Position numbers and translations under genes: made by a program. From Azospirillum sp. TSO35-2 (lineage in GTDB: Bacteria > Pseudomonadota > Alphaproteobacteria > Azospirillales > Azospirillaceae), in NCBI RefSeq assembly GCF_003116095.1, contig NZ_LGRA01000021.1, forward strand, positions 2,180,226-2,244,225: a DNA stretch of 64,000 nucleotides, in the 5' to 3' direction. The notes beneath the pieces were generated by a model. That model worked only from the letters and a program-made list of their open reading frames with translations. It ran no database searches and was not told where the DNA came from. Within the stretch, counting starts at the first letter, position 1, and each line of letters opens with the position of its first letter. Shown here piece by piece: positions 1-7,363 of this stretch.

Positions 1-830
1 TGGTCGATCACCGTGCGGGCGTGGTCGATGCGCAGATAGCTGCCGTCGACCGCCCGGCGGTCGTAGCGGCACAGCCCGAGATGCACGCCGGCCAGCGTCG
101 TCACCGTGCCGGAGGTGCCGAGCATCTGCACCTTGCCGGCGGCGACGCGGCTCTGGATGCGGTTGCGCGCCTCGAACGGGGCGATGGCGTCGGCCACCGC
201 CTCGACCATGCGGTCGTAGCAGGCGCGGGTGACCTCGGGGCCGCCATACTCCTCGGTCAGGCCGATCACGCCGCAGCGGATGGAGGTCTGGTCGAGGATG
301 CGCGGCGTCCGGCCCTTTTCCATCGCCAGCCACATCAGTTCGGTCGAGCCGCCGCCGATGTCGAAGACCAGCGCGTAGGGCTGGCTGCCCTCCAGCAGCG
401 CGGCGCAGCCGGCCAGCGCCAGCCGCCCTTCCTCCTGGCTGGAGATGATCTCCAGCGTGATTCCGGTCTCGCGCTCCACCGTTTCGACGAAGGCGGCGCC
501 GTTGACCGCCCGGCGGCAGGCCTCGGTCCCGACCGCCCGCACCGAGGTGACGCCGCGCCGTTCGATCTTGGAGCCGCAGACCCGCAGCGCGGCGATGGTG
601 CGTTCCATCGCCGAGTCCGACAGCGAATCGCTGCGGCTCAGCCCCTCACCGAGGCGGACGATGCGGGAGAAGGCGTCGATCACGCGAAAGCCGCCCGGCG
701 CCGATTTGGCGATCAGCAGGCGGCAGTTGTTCGTCCCGAGATCCAGCGCGGCGAAGACCGGACGCACCAGCGCCGACGAACGCAACCGCTCGGTGTCGTT
801 CCGCCGTTCGCTTTGCACCTGTAGATCCAC
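1..830 (-). CDS. Ppx/GppA family phosphatase, 3' end cut by window edge
   Basis: The reverse-strand reading frame is open from 830 to the left edge (276 codons seen). The N-terminus reads AALDLGTNNCRLLIA, the phosphate-1 motif of the ASKHA fold. A second glycine-rich motif, VFDIGGGSTELMW, follows, then GTSGTVTTLAG, the usual Ppx/GppA signature. Family members hydrolyse polyphosphate or pppGpp in the cytoplasm; which substrate applies here cannot be told from sequence. I chose GTG at 830-828 because a GGGGAAGG ribosome site lies just upstream and no ATG fits. In many alphaproteobacteria the next gene is rlmE, but it lies outside the window. The C-terminal end is missing. Confidence 0.93.
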   Translation of the reverse strand, partial: MDLQVQSERRNDTERLRSSALVRPVFAALDLGTNNCRLLIAKSAPGGFRVIDAFSRIVRLGEGLSRSDSLSDSAMERTIAALRVCGSKIERRGVTSVRAVGTEACRRAVNGAAFVETVERETGITLEIISSQEEGRLALAGCAALLEGSQPYALVFDIGGGSTELMWLAMEKGRTPRILDQTSIRCGVIGLTEEYGGPEVTRACYDRMVEAVADAIAPFEARNRIQSRVAAGKVQMLGTSGTVTTLAGVHLGLCRYDRRAVDGSYLRIDHARTVID

Positions 831-955
831 GTACCTTCCCCGCCGCACCTAAAGAGCGGAGTGTAACCCGGATCGCGGTCCGGCGGGAACCCCCCAAGAC
901 GGCTTTTCCGCCGACCGCGCCGCCAATGGCCACACCCGCGCCACACCCCCGGGGA

Positions 956-2179
956 TTACTTGCCGGTGACGAAGGGACAACCGCTGGTTTCTAACGGCAG
1001 AAAGGCTTCAGACGCCGGGATGCTGCGGACCTGTTTGTAGTAGTCCCACGGCGCCTTGCTCTCGGCCGGGGACTTCACCTGATAGAGGTTCAGGTCGTAG
1101 AGCACGCGGCCGTCCTTGCGGATGCTGCCGGGGGTGCCGAAATAGTCGGTCGGCATCGCCTTCATCGCCGCGGTGACCGCCGCCGCATCGGTGGAGCCCG
1201 CCGCCTTCACGCCCTTCAGCCAGTGCAGCGTGGCGAGGTAGGTGTTCGCCTGCTCCTTGGTCGGCATCTTGCCGTGGCGCTCGAAGAAGCGCTTGGACCA
1301 CGCCCGCGTCCGGTCGTCGCGGTCCCAGTAGAAGCCGCTCGTCACATACAGCCCCTTGGCCAGCTCGAGGCCCAGCGAGTGGATGTCGGTGATGAAGACG
1401 ATGTAGCCGACCAGCCGCTGGCCCGATTCGGTCAGCCCGAACTCGCCCGCCTGCTTGATGGTGCCGATGGTCTCGGCGCCGACGTTGGCCAGCGCCACCA
1501 CCTTGGCGCCGCTGCCCTGGGCGCTGAGCAGGTAGGAGCCGAAATCGCTGGTGCCCATCGGATGGCGCACGCTGCCGACCACGCTGCCGCCCGCCTGCTT
1601 GATCGCCTCGGTCGCCGCCTTTTCCATCGCCGTGCCGAAGGCGAAGTCGGCGGTGATGAAGTACCAGCTGGTCCCGCCGGCCTGCACCACCGCCTTGGTC
1701 GTGCCGACCGCCAGCGAGGCGGTGTCGTCGGCCCAATGGATGGAGTAGGGCGAGCACTGGGCGTTGGTCAGCTCGGTCGTCGTCGCGGCGCTGATCATCA
1801 GCACCTTCTTCTTCTCGCGCGCGACCGCCTGCACCGCCAGCGCCACCGACGAGACCGGGATGTCGGTCACCATGTCGACGCCGTCGAGGTCGAACCAGCG
1901 TCGAACGATGTTGGAGGCCACGTCGGGCTTGTTCTGCATGTCGGCCGACAGCACCTCGACCGGCCGGCCGAGCACCGTGCCGCCGAAATCCTCCACCGCC
2001 ATCCGCGTGGCGAGCACCGCCCCCTTGCCACCGATGTCGGACGCGAACCCGGCCTCGTCGGCCAGCACGCCGATGCGCACCGGGTTGGGTGCCTGGGCCT
2101 GGGCGGAGACGGCGGTGGTCAGGGTGGTGGTGGCGAGCAGCGCCGCCGCGATGGCGAGCGGCCGTAGGGACAGGCTCAA
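956..2179 (-). CDS. ABC transporter substrate-binding protein, branched-chain amino acid type (Peripla_BP_6)
   Basis: A 407-residue periplasmic binding protein. An N-terminal signal peptide (SLRPLAIAAALLATTTLTTAVSAQAQA) is followed by PVRIGVLADEAGFASDIGG, typical of the LivK/HAAT binding-protein family, and the whole length matches that family. The start is taken as TTG at 2179-2177 because a GGGAGGA ribosome site sits 4 bases upstream and the signal peptide begins there; an in-frame ATG at 2359 would add 60 residues of non-signal sequence. No permease or ATPase genes are adjacent, so this is an orphan binding protein that must work with a transporter encoded elsewhere. The ligand cannot be predicted; related orphan proteins bind amino acids, aromatic acids or amides. 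Confidence 0.9.
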   Translation of the reverse strand: MSLSLRPLAIAAALLATTTLTTAVSAQAQAPNPVRIGVLADEAGFASDIGGKGAVLATRMAVEDFGGTVLGRPVEVLSADMQNKPDVASNIVRRWFDLDGVDMVTDIPVSSVALAVQAVAREKKKVLMISAATTTELTNAQCSPYSIHWADDTASLAVGTTKAVVQAGGTSWYFITADFAFGTAMEKAATEAIKQAGGSVVGSVRHPMGTSDFGSYLLSAQGSGAKVVALANVGAETIGTIKQAGEFGLTESGQRLVGYIVFITDIHSLGLELAKGLYVTSGFYWDRDDRTRAWSKRFFERHGKMPTKEQANTYLATLHWLKGVKAAGSTDAAAVTAAMKAMPTDYFGTPGSIRKDGRVLYDLNLYQVKSPAESKAPWDYYKQVRSIPASEAFLPLETSGCPFVTGK

Positions 2180-2509
2180 TCGATCCTCCCGATCCTGGTC
2201 TTGAAGGGGCAGTTCCCGGTCGGGCGGCGACAAGGGAGCGCCGCACCGGCGGATCCGTGGATAGCTCCATTTGATTTCGCAAGCAAACAGTATCGATTGA
2301 AACTTATTGGGTGAGACAACAAGCGGGGCGGCACCGTGGTTTGACCAGACCCGTTGCATCCCCCGTCATCGCCCACAGGCGCAAACTCAGGTGCGTCGTA
2401 TCGCCCGCGGACCGGCAACCCCTTCTTTCATCGTCATCCCCGTGAAGGCGCATGGGCGCCAACTTTGGACATTTGCATCATGCCGAAGCCGACGGCTGAC
2501 CATTTCAAC

Positions 2510-2595
2510 CGTCATTCCCGCGAAGGCGGGAATCCAGGCTCTTCCAAGAGAGGACGCATTGGGAACTTGGAACCCCGCCTTCGCGGGGATGACGG
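2510..2595. repeat. REP/BIME-like inverted repeat
   Basis: Two inverted copies of the well known proteobacterial repeat unit: GTCATTCCCGCGAAGGCGGG at 2511-2530, and its reverse-complement relative, CCCCGCCTTCGCGGGGATGAC, at 2573-2593, separated by about 40 bases. Each unit is itself a small palindrome. A further degenerate half copy (GTCATCCCCGTGAAGGCG) is at about 2433-2450. Such pairs usually lie between genes and can be substrates for RAYT transposases or protect mRNA ends; no RAYT gene is in this window. Confidence 0.85.
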
Positions 2596-2696
2596 CCGAT
2601 GAGGAAAATGGTCGGCTTCGAAAGGCTGAACACTCCAGCGCCAACGCCTGTGCGCCATCGGTCGGACGCGGCAGGCTTCCACACCGACGCCCCAAA

Positions 2697-2952
2697 ATGA
2701 AAACCCTCGCTCCGGGTGAAGCGAGGGTTTTCGTCACGGGCATCGATAGCCCGCATGTTTGTCGCCAATCAGGCGAATGAAATTCGAATTGTCTTGGCCG
2801 TACAGATCGGCATGCTCAAGTAAGCGCCGGTGGAGTCATGATCTTACTCACCCTCCCTGGTATCGGTCTTTACTGCTCCACCCAAGCTGTTCTGCTTTGG
2901 TGGATCGGCATCCAAGAAACCCGCTCACTTCACCTCGGTGTCGATTACTGTA
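2697..2952 (-). ncRNA. Candidate small RNA of about 250 nt (unassigned)
   Basis: On the minus strand a perfect TTGACA (2987-2982) lies 17 bases upstream of CAGGCT (2964-2959), a weak -10. About 250 bases downstream is a strong hairpin ending in a T-rich tract (TTTTCATTTT). The region between has unusually low GC and no long reading frame. It does contain very short ATG frames, for example 13 codons beginning ATGCCGATCCACC. I do not recognise 6S, tmRNA, RNase P or SRP RNA. This is an inference from signals only; the ends are approximate. Confidence 0.3.
2700..2731 (-). terminator. Rho-independent terminator-like hairpin
   Basis: AAAACCCTCGC at 2700-2710 pairs perfectly with GCGAGGGTTTT at 2721-2731 around a 10-base loop. 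On the minus strand the stem is followed by TTTTCATTTT, so it should terminate leftward transcription. No protein gene ends just before it on that strand, which supports a non-coding transcript upstream. Confidence 0.75.
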
Positions 2953-3091
2953 AGACAGAGCCTGCTCCCCTTTCCGGTGGCTGTCAAGAAAATCGCACAT
3001 TGCGGTGCAGCACCCATCCGGACAGCCCCGGCGGCGCCATCCGGACAGGGGTGGGCTGGCCTTTTGCGGCAGGCGCACCACCTTGAGGGCT

Positions 3092-4438
3092 ATGCCGGAA
3101 CAGGATGAAAACACATGGGGCGGACGGGTCGCGCGGTACGCGCGGGTCGGCACCGCCGTAGGCGGATTGGCGGCGCGGCTGGCGGGCGAGCGCGTGCTGG
3201 GCATCCCCTTGCAACGCGACCGCCACGCGGCGGAGCTGCGCCTGGCGCTGGGCGGGCTGAAAGGGCCGCTGATGAAGGTGGCGCAACTGCTGTCCTCCAT
3301 CCCCGACGCCCTGCCGCGGGAGTATGTGCAGGAGCTGTCGCAGTTGCAGGCCGACGCGCCGTCGATGGGCTGGCCCTTTGTCAAGCGGCGGATGGCGAGC
3401 GAGCTTGGCCCCAACTGGCAGGCGCGCTTCCAGACCTTCGAGCACACCGCCGCCGCCGCCGCCTCGCTGGGGCAGGTTCACCGCGCGGTCGGGCCGGACG
3501 GGCGGCGGCTGGCCTGCAAGCTGCAGTACCCGGACATGGCCTCGGCGGTGGAGGCCGACCTGCGGCAGCTCGGCCTGATCTTCGCGATCTTCGAGCGCAC
3601 CGACAGCGCCATCTCCACCCGCCACATCCAGACCGAAATCGGCGCCCGCCTGCGCGAGGAGCTTGATTACGAACGCGAGGCGAAGCACGCCCGCCTCTAC
3701 CACGGCATGCTGGCCGGCACCCCCGGCGTCCATGTGCCGGAGGTGGTGCCGGAGCTGTCGACCCGGCGGCTGTTGAGCATGGAATGGGTGGAGGGCCGCA
3801 AGATCCTGGAGTTCGTCGCCGAGCATCCCGAGGCGCGCGACGAGCTGGCGATGAACATGTTCCGCGCCTGGTACGTGCCCTTCTACAATTACGGCGTCAT
3901 CCACGGCGACCCGCATCTGGGCAACTACACGGTCCGGCCCGACCGGTCGATCAACCTGCTGGATTTCGGCTGCATCCGCGTCTTCAAGCCCAGCTTCGTC
4001 AAGGGGGTGATCGACCTCTACAACGCACTGCGCACCGACAACCGCGAGCAGGCGGTGGAGGCCTACCGGACCTGGGGCTTCGCCAACCCGTCGAACGAGC
4101 TGGTCGACGTGCTGAACATCTGGGCGCGCTTCGTCTACGCCCCGATCATGGAGGACCGCAGCCGCCGGATCGAGGAAACCAACGGCGGCCATTACGGCCG
4201 CGAGACCGCCGGCAAGGTCCACGCCGAACTGCGCCGCGTCGGCGGCGTCGAGATCCCGCGCGAGTTCGTCTTCATGGACCGCGCGGCGGTGGGGCTCGGC
4301 TCGGTCTTCCTGCATCTGAAGGCGGAGCTGAACTGGTACCAGATGTTCCAGGGGCTGATCCGCGACTTCGACGTCGACGCGCTGGCCGCCCGGCAGAGCG
4401 CGGCGCTGGCGGCGCAGGGATTGCCGCCAGCGGAGTGA
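3092..4438 (+). CDS. ABC1/AarF/UbiB-family atypical kinase
   Basis: A 448-residue protein of the ABC1/ADCK/UbiB protein-kinase-like family, whose members support ubiquinone biosynthesis. Motifs in order: K62-V-A-Q65, corresponding to the family's KxGQ; the alanine-rich nucleotide loop near 119-125 followed by SLGQVHRA; the ATP-binding lysine in ACKLQYP (K143); the E-x-D pair in EELDYE (190-192); the catalytic loop HGDPHLGNY (271-279); and DFG (291-293). The start at 3092 is preferred over an upstream in-frame ATG at 3005 because GAGGG lies just before it and the upstream codons look non-coding. A KVAQ version of the motif is also seen in other alphaproteobacterial members. Its role in quinone synthesis is inferred from the family. 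Confidence 0.9.
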   Translation: MPEQDENTWGGRVARYARVGTAVGGLAARLAGERVLGIPLQRDRHAAELRLALGGLKGPLMKVAQLLSSIPDALPREYVQELSQLQADAPSMGWPFVKRRMASELGPNWQARFQTFEHTAAAAASLGQVHRAVGPDGRRLACKLQYPDMASAVEADLRQLGLIFAIFERTDSAISTRHIQTEIGARLREELDYEREAKHARLYHGMLAGTPGVHVPEVVPELSTRRLLSMEWVEGRKILEFVAEHPEARDELAMNMFRAWYVPFYNYGVIHGDPHLGNYTVRPDRSINLLDFGCIRVFKPSFVKGVIDLYNALRTDNREQAVEAYRTWGFANPSNELVDVLNIWARFVYAPIMEDRSRRIEETNGGHYGRETAGKVHAELRRVGGVEIPREFVFMDRAAVGLGSVFLHLKAELNWYQMFQGLIRDFDVDALAARQSAALAAQGLPPAE

Positions 4439-4467
4439 GGGTGTCGCTGAGGGGTGTCGGCTGGCGA

Positions 4468-4575
4468 ATGCCCCCTCCCTAGCCCTCCCCCGCTCACGCG
4501 GGAGAGGGAACTCCGCCGCTCCGGCACTGAATCCCCTCTCCCGCCAAAGGCGGGGGAGGGTTAGGGAGGGGGCAT
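4468..4575. repeat. C/T-rich palindromic intergenic repeat
   Basis: Two arms of about 43 bases are inverted copies of each other around a 20-base centre. The left arm starts ATGCCCCCTCCCTAGCCC and contains CGGGAGAGGG; the right arm ends GGGTTAGGGAGGGGGCAT. The same arm sequence recurs at 63679-63845. The right end supplies an ATG in frame with queA that could be mistaken for its start. It may act as a terminator or mRNA stabiliser for the upstream kinase gene. Confidence 0.8.
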
Positions 4576-4639
4576 GGCAGCTTCGCTCAGCCCAAACTCT
4601 TCCCATCCGCCCACCGTTCAGTCTATAGCTCCCCCCTCC

Positions 4640-5668
4640 ATGAAGACCGCCGATTTCGACTTCGACCTGCCGCCCGACCGGATCGCCGAGCATCCCGTCC
4701 GGCCGCGTGACGCCGCCCGCCTGCTGGAGGTGGGCCAGCGGCTGCACGACCGCGTCGTCCGCGACCTGCCCGCCCTGTTGCAGCCGGGCGACCTGATGGT
4801 CGTCAACGACACGCGCGTCATTCCCGCCCGCCTCGACGGCCGGCGCGGCGAGGTCGCGGTCGAGATCACGCTGCACAAGCGTTTGGGCGAACGGGAATGG
4901 GCGACCTTCTCCAAGCCCGGCAAGCGGCTGAAGCCCGGCGACACCATCGTCATCGCGGATGATTTCAGCGCCGAGGTCACCGCCAAGGATGGCATGGAGG
5001 TGCGGTTGCGCTTCTCCGCCGGCGGGGCGGAGCTGATGGAAGCGCTGCACCGCCATGGCCGGATGCCGCTGCCGCCCTACATCCGCCGCAAATCGGACGC
5101 GGGCGACGACGCCGATTACCAGACCGTCTTCGCCGCGCGCGAGGGCGCCGTCGCCGCCCCCACCGCCGGGCTGCACTTTACGCCGGACCTGCTGGCGGCG
5201 CTCGACGCGCGTGGGGTGCGCCGTGCGCCGGTCACCCTGCATGTCGGCGCCGGCACCTTCCTGCCGGTGAAGGTCGACGACATCGCCGAGCACAAGATGC
5301 ACAGCGAGTGGGGCGAGATCTCCGCGGAGACCGCCACCGCGGTGAACGAGACGCGGGCGGCCGGCGGCCGGATCGTCTCGGTCGGCACCACGGCGCTGCG
5401 CATCCTGGAGACGGCGGGGCGCGAGGACGGCACGTTGGTCCCCTTCAGCGGCGACACCGACATCTTCATCACCCCCGGCTACCGTTTCCGCATCGTCGAC
5501 CTGCTGTGGACCAACTTCCACCTGCCGAAATCGACGCTGTTCATGCTGGTCTGCGCCTTCGCCGGCTATGACCGGATGCGGGCGGCCTACGCCCACGCCA
5601 TCGACCAGAACTATCGCTTCTTCAGCTACGGCGACGCCTCGCTGCTGCACAGGACGGACCCATCATGA
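4640..5668 (+). CDS. queA: S-adenosylmethionine:tRNA ribosyltransferase-isomerase QueA
   Basis: A 342-residue enzyme that transfers the ribosyl moiety of SAM to preQ1 in tRNA, giving epoxyqueuosine. The start MKTADFDFDLPPDRIAEHP is the standard QueA N-terminus. Other family blocks are VNDTRVIPARL, HRHGRMPLPPYI, AAPTAGLHFT, LHVGAGTFLPVK and DLLWTNFHLPKSTLFMLV. The start at 4640 matches the family; an ATG at 4574 comes from the repeat and is rejected. There is no ribosome site upstream (a run of C), and a TATAGC lies 11 bases before the ATG, so the message may be nearly leaderless. The stop overlaps the tgt start (ATGA), implying translational coupling. Confidence 0.97.
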   Translation: MKTADFDFDLPPDRIAEHPVRPRDAARLLEVGQRLHDRVVRDLPALLQPGDLMVVNDTRVIPARLDGRRGEVAVEITLHKRLGEREWATFSKPGKRLKPGDTIVIADDFSAEVTAKDGMEVRLRFSAGGAELMEALHRHGRMPLPPYIRRKSDAGDDADYQTVFAAREGAVAAPTAGLHFTPDLLAALDARGVRRAPVTLHVGAGTFLPVKVDDIAEHKMHSEWGEISAETATAVNETRAAGGRIVSVGTTALRILETAGREDGTLVPFSGDTDIFITPGYRFRIVDLLWTNFHLPKSTLFMLVCAFAGYDRMRAAYAHAIDQNYRFFSYGDASLLHRTDPS

Positions 5669-6906
5669 CCGGCATCGGCTTTGACCTTCTGGCGACCGAC
5701 GGACGGGCGCGGCGCGGCCGCGTGACCACTGCCCACGGTACCATCGAGACGCCGGCCTTCATGCCGGTCGGCACCGCGGCGACGGTCAAGGCGATGACCA
5801 CCGACGCGGTCGCCGCCACCGGTGCGGAAATCCTGCTCGGCAACACCTACCACCTGATGCTGCGCCCGACGGCGGAGCGGGTGGCCCAGTTGGGCGGCCT
5901 GCACCGCTTCATGAACTGGAACAAGCCGATCCTGACCGACAGCGGCGGCTTCCAGGTGATGAGCCTGTCCGACCTGCGCACCATGTCGGAGGAAGGCGTC
6001 ACCTTCAAATCGCACCTGGACGGCAGCCTCCACCACCTGACGCCGGAACGCTCGATCCAGATCCAGCACCTGCTGGACAGCAACATCACCATGTGCCTGG
6101 ACGAGTGCACGCCCTTCCCGGCCACGGAAGCGCAGGCCGAATCCTCGATGCGCCTGTCGATGCGCTGGGCGCGGCACAGCAAGGACGCCTTCGTCGAGCG
6201 GCCCGGCTACGGCCTGTTCGGCATCGTCCAGGGCAGCGTCTATCCGGACCAGCGGGCGGAGAGCGTCGCCGCCCTGACCGACATCGGCTTCGACGGCTAC
6301 GCCATCGGCGGGCTGGCGGTCGGCGAGGGCCAGGAGACGATGTTCACCGTGCTGGACTTCACCGAGCCGCTGATGGTCAAGGACCGCCCGCGCTACCTGA
6401 TGGGCGTCGGCCGGCCGAGCGACCTGATCGGCGCGGTGCGGCGCGGCGTCGACATGTTCGACTGCGTGATGCCGACCCGCTCGGGCCGCACCGGACAGGC
6501 CTTCGTCCGCCGCGGCACCATCAACATCCGCAACGCCCGTCATGCCCATGACGAGCGCCCGCTCGACGCCGAATGCGGCTGCCCCGCTTGCCGCAGCTAC
6601 AGCCGGGGCTATCTGCATCATCTGTTCAAGGCGGACGAGATGCTGGGGCCGATGCTGCTGACCTGGCACAACCTGCACTACTACCAGGACCTGATGCGGG
6701 AGATGCGGCAGGCCATCGCCGACGGGACCTTCGAGCAGGTCGCCGGCGCCATGGAGGCCCGGCTGACCGAAGGCGACATCGAGGCGACCGTGGACCCCAT
6801 CGCAAAGCCCGGCAAGCCGCCGAAGCAGGGCCGTCCGCCGAAGGCGGACAAAAGCGATGATGCTCCCAAGGCGGAACCGGTGGCAGAGGAAAAGACCGAT
6901 GACTGA
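5665..6906 (+). CDS. tgt: tRNA-guanine transglycosylase (queuosine pathway)
   Basis: A 413-residue Tgt that exchanges the wobble guanine of GUN-anticodon tRNAs for preQ1. The TDSGGFQVMSL block (about 91-101) carries the general-acid Asp, and FDCVMPTRSGRTG carries the nucleophilic Asp. CGCPACRS followed by YLHHLF supplies the zinc ligands. The last 35 residues (rich in Lys, Pro and Asp) extend past the usual end of the enzyme and look disordered. It overlaps queA by 4 bases and queF by 8, so the four queuosine genes form one transcript. Confidence 0.97.
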   Translation: MTGIGFDLLATDGRARRGRVTTAHGTIETPAFMPVGTAATVKAMTTDAVAATGAEILLGNTYHLMLRPTAERVAQLGGLHRFMNWNKPILTDSGGFQVMSLSDLRTMSEEGVTFKSHLDGSLHHLTPERSIQIQHLLDSNITMCLDECTPFPATEAQAESSMRLSMRWARHSKDAFVERPGYGLFGIVQGSVYPDQRAESVAALTDIGFDGYAIGGLAVGEGQETMFTVLDFTEPLMVKDRPRYLMGVGRPSDLIGAVRRGVDMFDCVMPTRSGRTGQAFVRRGTINIRNARHAHDERPLDAECGCPACRSYSRGYLHHLFKADEMLGPMLLTWHNLHYYQDLMREMRQAIADGTFEQVAGAMEARLTEGDIEATVDPIAKPGKPPKQGRPPKADKSDDAPKAEPVAEEKTDD

Positions 6907-7363
6907 GAACATCTACGCCGGCCTGACCCAGCTCGGCGGCTCCACCGTCCAGCCCAAGACGCCGGACGAGGCGGTGCTGGAGCGGGTGCCGAACCCGAAC
7001 CCCGGCGATCTCTACTGCGTGCGCTTCACCGCGCCCGAGTTCACGTCGCTCTGCCCGATCACCGGCCAGCCGGACTTCGCCCACCTGATGATCGACTATG
7101 TGCCGGGCGACTGGCTGGTGGAGTCGAAGTCGCTGAAGCTGTTCCTGACCAGCTTCCGCAACCACGGCGCCTTCCACGAGGCCTGCACGGTCGGCATCGG
7201 CAAGCGTCTGGTCGCCGAGCTGTCGCCGGTGTGGCTGCGCATCGGCGGTTACTGGTACCCGCGCGGCGGCATTCCGATCGACGTCTTCTTCCAGACCGGC
7301 GAGCCGCCGAAGGGCGTGTGGATCCCGCCGCAGGACGTTCCGACCTACCGTGGCCGCGGCTAA
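6899..7363 (+). CDS. queF: NADPH-dependent preQ0 reductase QueF, short type
   Basis: A 154-residue type I QueF that reduces the nitrile of preQ0 to the amine of preQ1. The catalytic motif SLCPITGQPDF places the nucleophile at C52 and the general acid at D59. The QueF signature ESKSLKLF (75-82) binds NADPH. The ATG at 6899 lies inside the end of tgt and gives the family-length N-terminus; an in-frame ATG at 6857 would add 14 residues within tgt. It precedes Tgt in the pathway, and its gene lies in the same overlapping cluster. Confidence 0.96.
   Translation: MTENIYAGLTQLGGSTVQPKTPDEAVLERVPNPNPGDLYCVRFTAPEFTSLCPITGQPDFAHLMIDYVPGDWLVESKSLKLFLTSFRNHGAFHEACTVGIGKRLVAELSPVWLRIGGYWYPRGGIPIDVFFQTGEPPKGVWIPPQDVPTYRGRG

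Larger units (their letters stand above)
2180..3091. other. Gene-free stretch of 0.9 kb
   Basis: No convincing protein-coding frame is visible here: frames that stay open lack a ribosome site and family resemblance. Base composition from about 2740 to 3000 is clearly lower in GC than its surroundings. The stretch holds an inverted pair of REP-like units (2510-2595), a degenerate half-unit (about 2432-2450), a strong hairpin (2700-2731) and, on the minus strand, a possible small RNA. The part 2180-2430 should contain the promoter of the substrate-binding gene, but I see no clear -35/-10 pair. Confidence 0.6.

Noticed and set aside
2740..2960. 6S RNA, tmRNA, RNase P RNA or SRP RNA
   Set aside because: None of the diagnostic segments (tmRNA TPsiC end with CCA, RNase P GAGGAAAGTC block, SRP GGAAG-AGCA loop) could be found; left as an unassigned candidate.
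2984..5650. An 888-codon minus-strand frame
   Set aside because: Antisense shadow of the ABC1 kinase and queA; crosses the repeat and lacks any recognisable domain.
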